From VXNE01 sp964518405 (lineage in GTDB: Bacteria > Pseudomonadota > Gammaproteobacteria > Pseudomonadales > Azotimanducaceae): a stretch of 19,736 bases of DNA. Positions 16,472 through 19,736 of this stretch are shown in pieces. Where the stretch lies: positions 1 through 19,736 of the forward strand of contig CAZFGB010000098.1 of NCBI GenBank assembly GCA_964518405.1, written 5' to 3'. The notes beneath the pieces were generated by a model. That model searched no databases. It saw only the letters and a program-made list of their open reading frames with translations, and had not been told where the DNA came from. Within the stretch, counting starts at the first letter, position 1, and each line of letters starts with the position of its first letter. Position numbers and translations under genes: made by a program.

Positions 16472-17928
16472 TGCGCATCAACAACGGCGGACCCGCCGCC
16501 AGCCTCGACGCCATCGTTCTCTTCCCTTTCGACGACTACAGCATCCCGTTTCAACACGGCGTGAAGCTGCACCTCGCAGGCAAGCAGACCGGACACGGCA
16601 ACAGACCGGTGGTGCCGCTAGGGGAGGCGGGCGCCCACGACAGCCTGTGGATCGCGTACTACGGCACCGTCCTCGAGATCGATGGCGAGCTGTGGATGTG
16701 GTACCTGGGGCAGGGGCCGGACGAGCACTGGCACCAGCGCGTCTGCCTGGCCAGGAGCAAGGACGGCCGCAATTGGGAGAAACCCGATCTCGGGCTGGTC
16801 GAATGGCACGGCAGCAGGCGCAACAACCTGGTGGACATGGGGGAGGACATGCACGTGCAGGCGTGCGTGGTCTTCCACGAACCCGACGAACCGGACCCGG
16901 ACAAGCGCTTCAAGATGGCCTTTGAACCGCGCAAGCACTCGGCGCGCCTCAGTGTCGCATACAGCGCCGACGGGCTGACCTGGCGGGAGTCGCCCAACAA
17001 TCCCGTGGGAGGCAAGCTCGAAATGGCGGGCGGCACCAGGGTGGACGGTTGCTACTACCTGGCCGGCCAGGGAGGGAAGCACGCCGTCGGAGTGCGCCAA
17101 CTGGTCACCTGCGCCTCCTACGACTTTGAACACTGGGCCGACGCAACCTGCTCCGGCCTGCGGCGCGGCAACGTCTCTCCCCAGCCGTTGGTGGCGGGCA
17201 AGAACACCGGCGAGCAGGTCCACCTGGGGGCAGCACTGTGGAACCGCGGCAACGTCATCATCGGCTTCTTCGGCAAGTGGAATGGGCACCCGTCCAACGA
17301 CCGGCGCATGGTGACCATGGATTTGGGTGTCGCTGTCAGCAACGACGCCCTCCACTACCGAGAGCCGATTCCGGACTTTCCCATCGTTTCGGCCGCCGAA
17401 GACAGTTGGGGGTTGAAGCGCAGGGAGTCACTCGCGCTCAACTTCCCCGCGCTGATCCAGGGCCAGGGATTCGAGAACGTGGGTGACGAGACCCTGTTCT
17501 GGTATGCGCCGTGGCCGGAGGAGGCGAGCGACGGGGTGCGCGTTACCAGTTGGCCGCGCGACAGGCTGGGCTACTTCTCTCCATACGAGGGAGGCATCTG
17601 GGTCTACGCGGGCGGATCGGATCCACACTTCGTCTCCGCTCCCATCGACCTGGAGGGCAGCGCGGCAAGACTCGCCGTGAACGTGGAAGGCATCAACGAG
17701 CACAGCTGCATCACCGTCGAGATCCAGGACCAGACGTTTCGGCCGGTCCCGGGCTACGGTCGCGGCGCCAGCCGGGGACCCGCCGGACCCGGCCTGGCCC
17801 AGCCGATTACCTGGCAGGGCCATGACGTCATCGAAGGTGTGACCGGCCCGATCCGGGTGCGGGTGGATTTCGGCGGCGTGCGCCCGGAGGACGTCCGGCT
17901 ATACGCCGTGTATCTCGACCCGGCGTGA
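16471..17928 (+). CDS. Five-bladed beta-propeller glycosidase-like protein, cytoplasmic
   Basis: A 485-residue protein resembling GH43/GH32-type five-bladed propellers. Propeller blades are marked by repeated S-x-D-G/x-x-W motifs: ARSKDGRNWEKPDLG (94-108), AYSADGLTWRESP (163-175), ASYDFEHW (215-222) and VSNDALHYREP (289-299), plus SLWIAYYGTVLEIDGELWMW near the start. Residues from about 365 form a second, beta-sandwich-like domain ending in ITWQGHDVIEG, IRVRVDFG and DVRLYAVYLDP, a tail I associate with GH32-like proteins of sulfatase-rich marine bacteria. I cannot assign catalytic acids. GTG 16471 is chosen because it overlaps the previous stop by one base (taGtg); a longer open frame back to 16408 would run inside the binding-protein gene. 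There is no signal peptide, so it should act in the cytoplasm on imported material. Confidence 0.75.
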   Translation: MRINNGGPAASLDAIVLFPFDDYSIPFQHGVKLHLAGKQTGHGNRPVVPLGEAGAHDSLWIAYYGTVLEIDGELWMWYLGQGPDEHWHQRVCLARSKDGRNWEKPDLGLVEWHGSRRNNLVDMGEDMHVQACVVFHEPDEPDPDKRFKMAFEPRKHSARLSVAYSADGLTWRESPNNPVGGKLEMAGGTRVDGCYYLAGQGGKHAVGVRQLVTCASYDFEHWADATCSGLRRGNVSPQPLVAGKNTGEQVHLGAALWNRGNVIIGFFGKWNGHPSNDRRMVTMDLGVAVSNDALHYREPIPDFPIVSAAEDSWGLKRRESLALNFPALIQGQGFENVGDETLFWYAPWPEEASDGVRVTSWPRDRLGYFSPYEGGIWVYAGGSDPHFVSAPIDLEGSAARLAVNVEGINEHSCITVEIQDQTFRPVPGYGRGASRGPAGPGLAQPITWQGHDVIEGVTGPIRVRVDFGGVRPEDVRLYAVYLDPA

Positions 17929-17954
17929 TTGGCCGCGCGCGTCAAAGATCACGC
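17923..17954. repeat. Inverted repeat spanning both stops of convergent genes
   Basis: GCGTGAT (17923-17929) and ATCACGC (17948-17954), 18-base loop. Each arm contains the stop codon of one of the two converging genes. It could form a bidirectional hairpin, but no T-tract is present, and part of the symmetry follows from both proteins ending in an alanine codon before TGA. Confidence 0.25.
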
Positions 17955-19016
17955 GATATCGAGAATCGCCCGCTCCACCCTGCCGAGGCGTTCGTACACC
18001 TGTTTGTCGATGACCGCGGGCACATCCGTCGACGATGGGCGAGTCGATCGCCCGAAGAACGCGTGTTGTGCGCGTCGCAACCTGTGGGTGCAGTTTTGCG
18101 TGCCGCTATGCCACAGGTGCGCGTTGTAAACGAAGCAGCTTCCGGCACTGCCGATGACCTTGATCTCGCCTTCGACGGGCGCGTTGAGGTCGCGCGGCTC
18201 ACCGTTCACGAGGTCAGAGCTTGGCTGAACGCCCGAACGATGCGTGCCCGGCACGATGCGCGTCGCGCCATTTTCTTCCGTGAACTCATCGATCAGCCAC
18301 ACGGCATTGACGACCTGGGGTTCTCCCTTCACACCCCATACGAAATCCGCGTGGATGCCCTGGTGGCCGTAACCCGGCATTGCGCAGTGATAGTTGGAAC
18401 CGATGTACTTGAGGTGTACGCCAAGCACATGCCTCACAGCCGCAAGCAGTCTTGGGTGCATGAAGATGGGGTCCAGGAGGCCGTCGCGATTCATGGGCTT
18501 GACCACCGTGTCAACCACCCGGCCAATCCCCTTCTTGTCCGCCGCACCGTCACCTTCTTCCTCTATTGCCGCATCGTAGCGATCACGCATCTTTTGCAGC
18601 TGATCGGCATCCAGGAGCGGACCAAGATTCACGTAACCTTCGCGGTCGAGGGATTCCTTCTCTGCACGGGACAGAACGTCGTTGTTCTCATCAGCGAGAC
18701 CAAGCCGATCCATCGCATATTCGATCTCGGTGAGCGGCAGTCGATTGAGCGGCCCACCCAGGAACATATCCAGAAGGCTTTTGACACGCGGGTCAGCATC
18801 GGCGCGCTTCGCGTACGCATCGAGTGCCGCACGCCGACCGGCGTCTGAATCCGCGGCATTCCAGACTTCCGTCATGGCGGCGCACTGCTTTTGCCGCTCT
18901 CGCCGCTGCTCCGCGCTGATCACTCCAAGAACGTGACGCGGTTTCGAAAGATCGTCAGGTATCGCACTTATCTGGGCCGCCGGAAAATACCGGGCAACCT
19001 CTTCGTCAGCTTGCAC
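17949..19016 (-). CDS. PhyH-family oxygenase 2 with extra N-terminal domain
   Basis: Predicted Fe(II)/2-oxoglutarate oxygenase of 355 residues. The catalytic half (about 120-355) shows H222 and D224 in GIHADFVW, ENGATRIVPGTHRSG (248-262), the distal H303 in HLWHSGTQN, and arginines in HRLRRAQ (314-315) for 2-oxoglutarate. Unlike the oxygenase at 11312, about 115 residues precede this fold. They are charged, helix-prone and include SAEQRRERQKQCAAMTEVW and DPRVKSLLDMFLGGPLNRLP; I do not recognise them as a domain. The gene starts with GTG 19016, 3 bases after the sulfatase stop, so the two are almost certainly co-transcribed and may act in sequence. No signal peptide, hence cytoplasmic. The two PhyH proteins are distant from each other and likely have different substrates. 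Confidence 0.88.
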   Translation of the reverse strand: MQADEEVARYFPAAQISAIPDDLSKPRHVLGVISAEQRRERQKQCAAMTEVWNAADSDAGRRAALDAYAKRADADPRVKSLLDMFLGGPLNRLPLTEIEYAMDRLGLADENNDVLSRAEKESLDREGYVNLGPLLDADQLQKMRDRYDAAIEEEGDGAADKKGIGRVVDTVVKPMNRDGLLDPIFMHPRLLAAVRHVLGVHLKYIGSNYHCAMPGYGHQGIHADFVWGVKGEPQVVNAVWLIDEFTEENGATRIVPGTHRSGVQPSSDLVNGEPRDLNAPVEGEIKVIGSAGSCFVYNAHLWHSGTQNCTHRLRRAQHAFFGRSTRPSSTDVPAVIDKQVYERLGRVERAILDIA

Positions 19017-19019
19017 TAT

Positions 19020-19736
19020 TCATTGCAACATCTCTGCGAATTCCGGGCTCTTCAGCCATGACCTTGGAAGTCGACCCATGACTTCCTCCAGGGCCGCCCT
19101 TGATCGCGGGTATTGACCCTTGTCATCGGTGTCCTCGATCCAGCCTTCGAGCTCGGCACGCATTTCCATGAGCTTCTCCTGGTGCGCCGGATCCCCTGCG
19201 AGATTCACCGTTTCGTCCGGATCGCTTTCGAGGTCATAGAGTTCTTCTGCGACACGGGGCCCGTATGCCGCGGCCTGCGCCGGGGTCAGCTTGCCGTCTT
19301 CAAAGAGTTTTCGAATCGCCAGGAAGCTCGTGGCGGTCCCTCTTTCGAGGGACACCATTTCACGGTGTCCCCAGTTGATCAGCGGCCGGTCGGTCATGAA
19401 ATTGCGAAGGTAGTGGTAGCGCGGGCCGATTACCGACCGCACTCGGTCGATCACGTTGGACATGCGATCCGCCGAAGCGAAGACGTACTCCCGCGAGTAG
19501 TCCTCATCGAACATGTTCCTTGAGTCCATGTACTCCGGTACGGGGACCCCCGCGAGCGCAAGAGAACTCGCCGCCACGTCCAACAGGGCAACGACATCGC
19601 TTCGTCGCGTTCCGGGTCTGACGACGTCCTGCATACCCGGTGCCACGACAATGAGCGGAACGTGCAGACCCTCGACATAGCAGAACTCCTTGCTGCGCGG
19701 CAGGTCCGAACCATGATCGCTGAACAGGAACACGAC
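19020..19736 (-). CDS. S1-family sulfatase, C-terminal part (5' end outside window)
   Basis: The last 238 residues of an alkaline-phosphatase-fold sulfatase, which would remove sulfate esters from sugars or other small molecules. The fragment opens with VVFLFSDHGSDLPRSKEF, containing the SDHG metal-ligand motif, then HVPLIVVAPG, and near the end ELYDLESDPDETVNLAGDP, the standard C-terminal block of the S1 family. The active-site C/S-x-P-x-R formylglycine motif and any signal peptide lie beyond the window edge, so activity, maturation type and location cannot be judged. The frame is open through base 19736; the GTG at 19733 is internal and not a start. It is followed after 3 bases by the PhyH-family oxygenase gene on the same strand. 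Confidence 0.92.
   Translation of the reverse strand, partial: VVFLFSDHGSDLPRSKEFCYVEGLHVPLIVVAPGMQDVVRPGTRRSDVVALLDVAASSLALAGVPVPEYMDSRNMFDEDYSREYVFASADRMSNVIDRVRSVIGPRYHYLRNFMTDRPLINWGHREMVSLERGTATSFLAIRKLFEDGKLTPAQAAAYGPRVAEELYDLESDPDETVNLAGDPAHQEKLMEMRAELEGWIEDTDDKGQYPRSRAALEEVMGRLPRSWLKSPEFAEMLQ

Noticed and set aside
1..19736. CRISPR arrays, insertion sequences, tRNA or rRNA genes
   Set aside because: No spaced direct repeats, transposase-like frames, or recognisable RNA gene sequences were found on reading both strands; a covariance-model scan was not possible.

Overview
The window looks like chromosomal DNA of a GC-rich, free-living or host-associated gammaproteobacterium, probably marine. 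The best taxonomic clue is the left edge. A gene for the outer-membrane LPS assembly protein LptD points left, and the peptidoglycan-recycling pair amgK-murU points right, the arrangement known from Pseudomonas and relatives. No rRNA or tRNA gene is visible, so the genus cannot be named.

Region 1 (1-4621) is core envelope biology. lptD (minus strand, C-terminus cut by the window edge) is followed, across a short divergent promoter region, by an AbrB-type antitoxin / PIN-domain toxin pair. amgK and murU come next, overlapping by 4 nt. The toxin-antitoxin pair sits where lptD and amgK are normally immediate divergent neighbours.

Region 2 (4622-12112) is a plus-strand nutrient-uptake block. It holds a large cysteine-rich TonB-dependent receptor, a 221-residue protein I do not recognise, a second paralogous TonB-dependent receptor and a phytanoyl-CoA-dioxygenase-family (PhyH) oxygenase. 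Each receptor gene ends in an almost identical GC hairpin with a T-tract. There is little or no room for a new promoter before the next gene, so the hairpins may act as attenuators inside one long transcription unit.

Region 3 (12115-17928) holds two YejA-like family-5 solute-binding proteins. The first (minus strand) is interrupted by a single in-frame TAA in an otherwise intact frame. The second (plus strand) is intact and lies in a tight operon between an FMN nitroreductase-family protein and a cytoplasmic five-bladed beta-propeller glycosidase-like protein. No ABC permease or ATPase genes are present.

Region 4 (17949-19736) is a minus-strand operon: an S1-family sulfatase (N-terminus outside the window) and, 3 nt later, a second, longer PhyH-family oxygenase.

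Taken together, regions 2-4 read as an accessory scavenging locus. Outer-membrane TonB receptors and periplasmic YejA-like binding proteins would import a sizeable, probably sulfated or glycosylated small molecule. The sulfatase, propeller hydrolase, two Fe(II)/2-oxoglutarate oxygenases and nitroreductase would then process it. The substrate is not identifiable from sequence alone.
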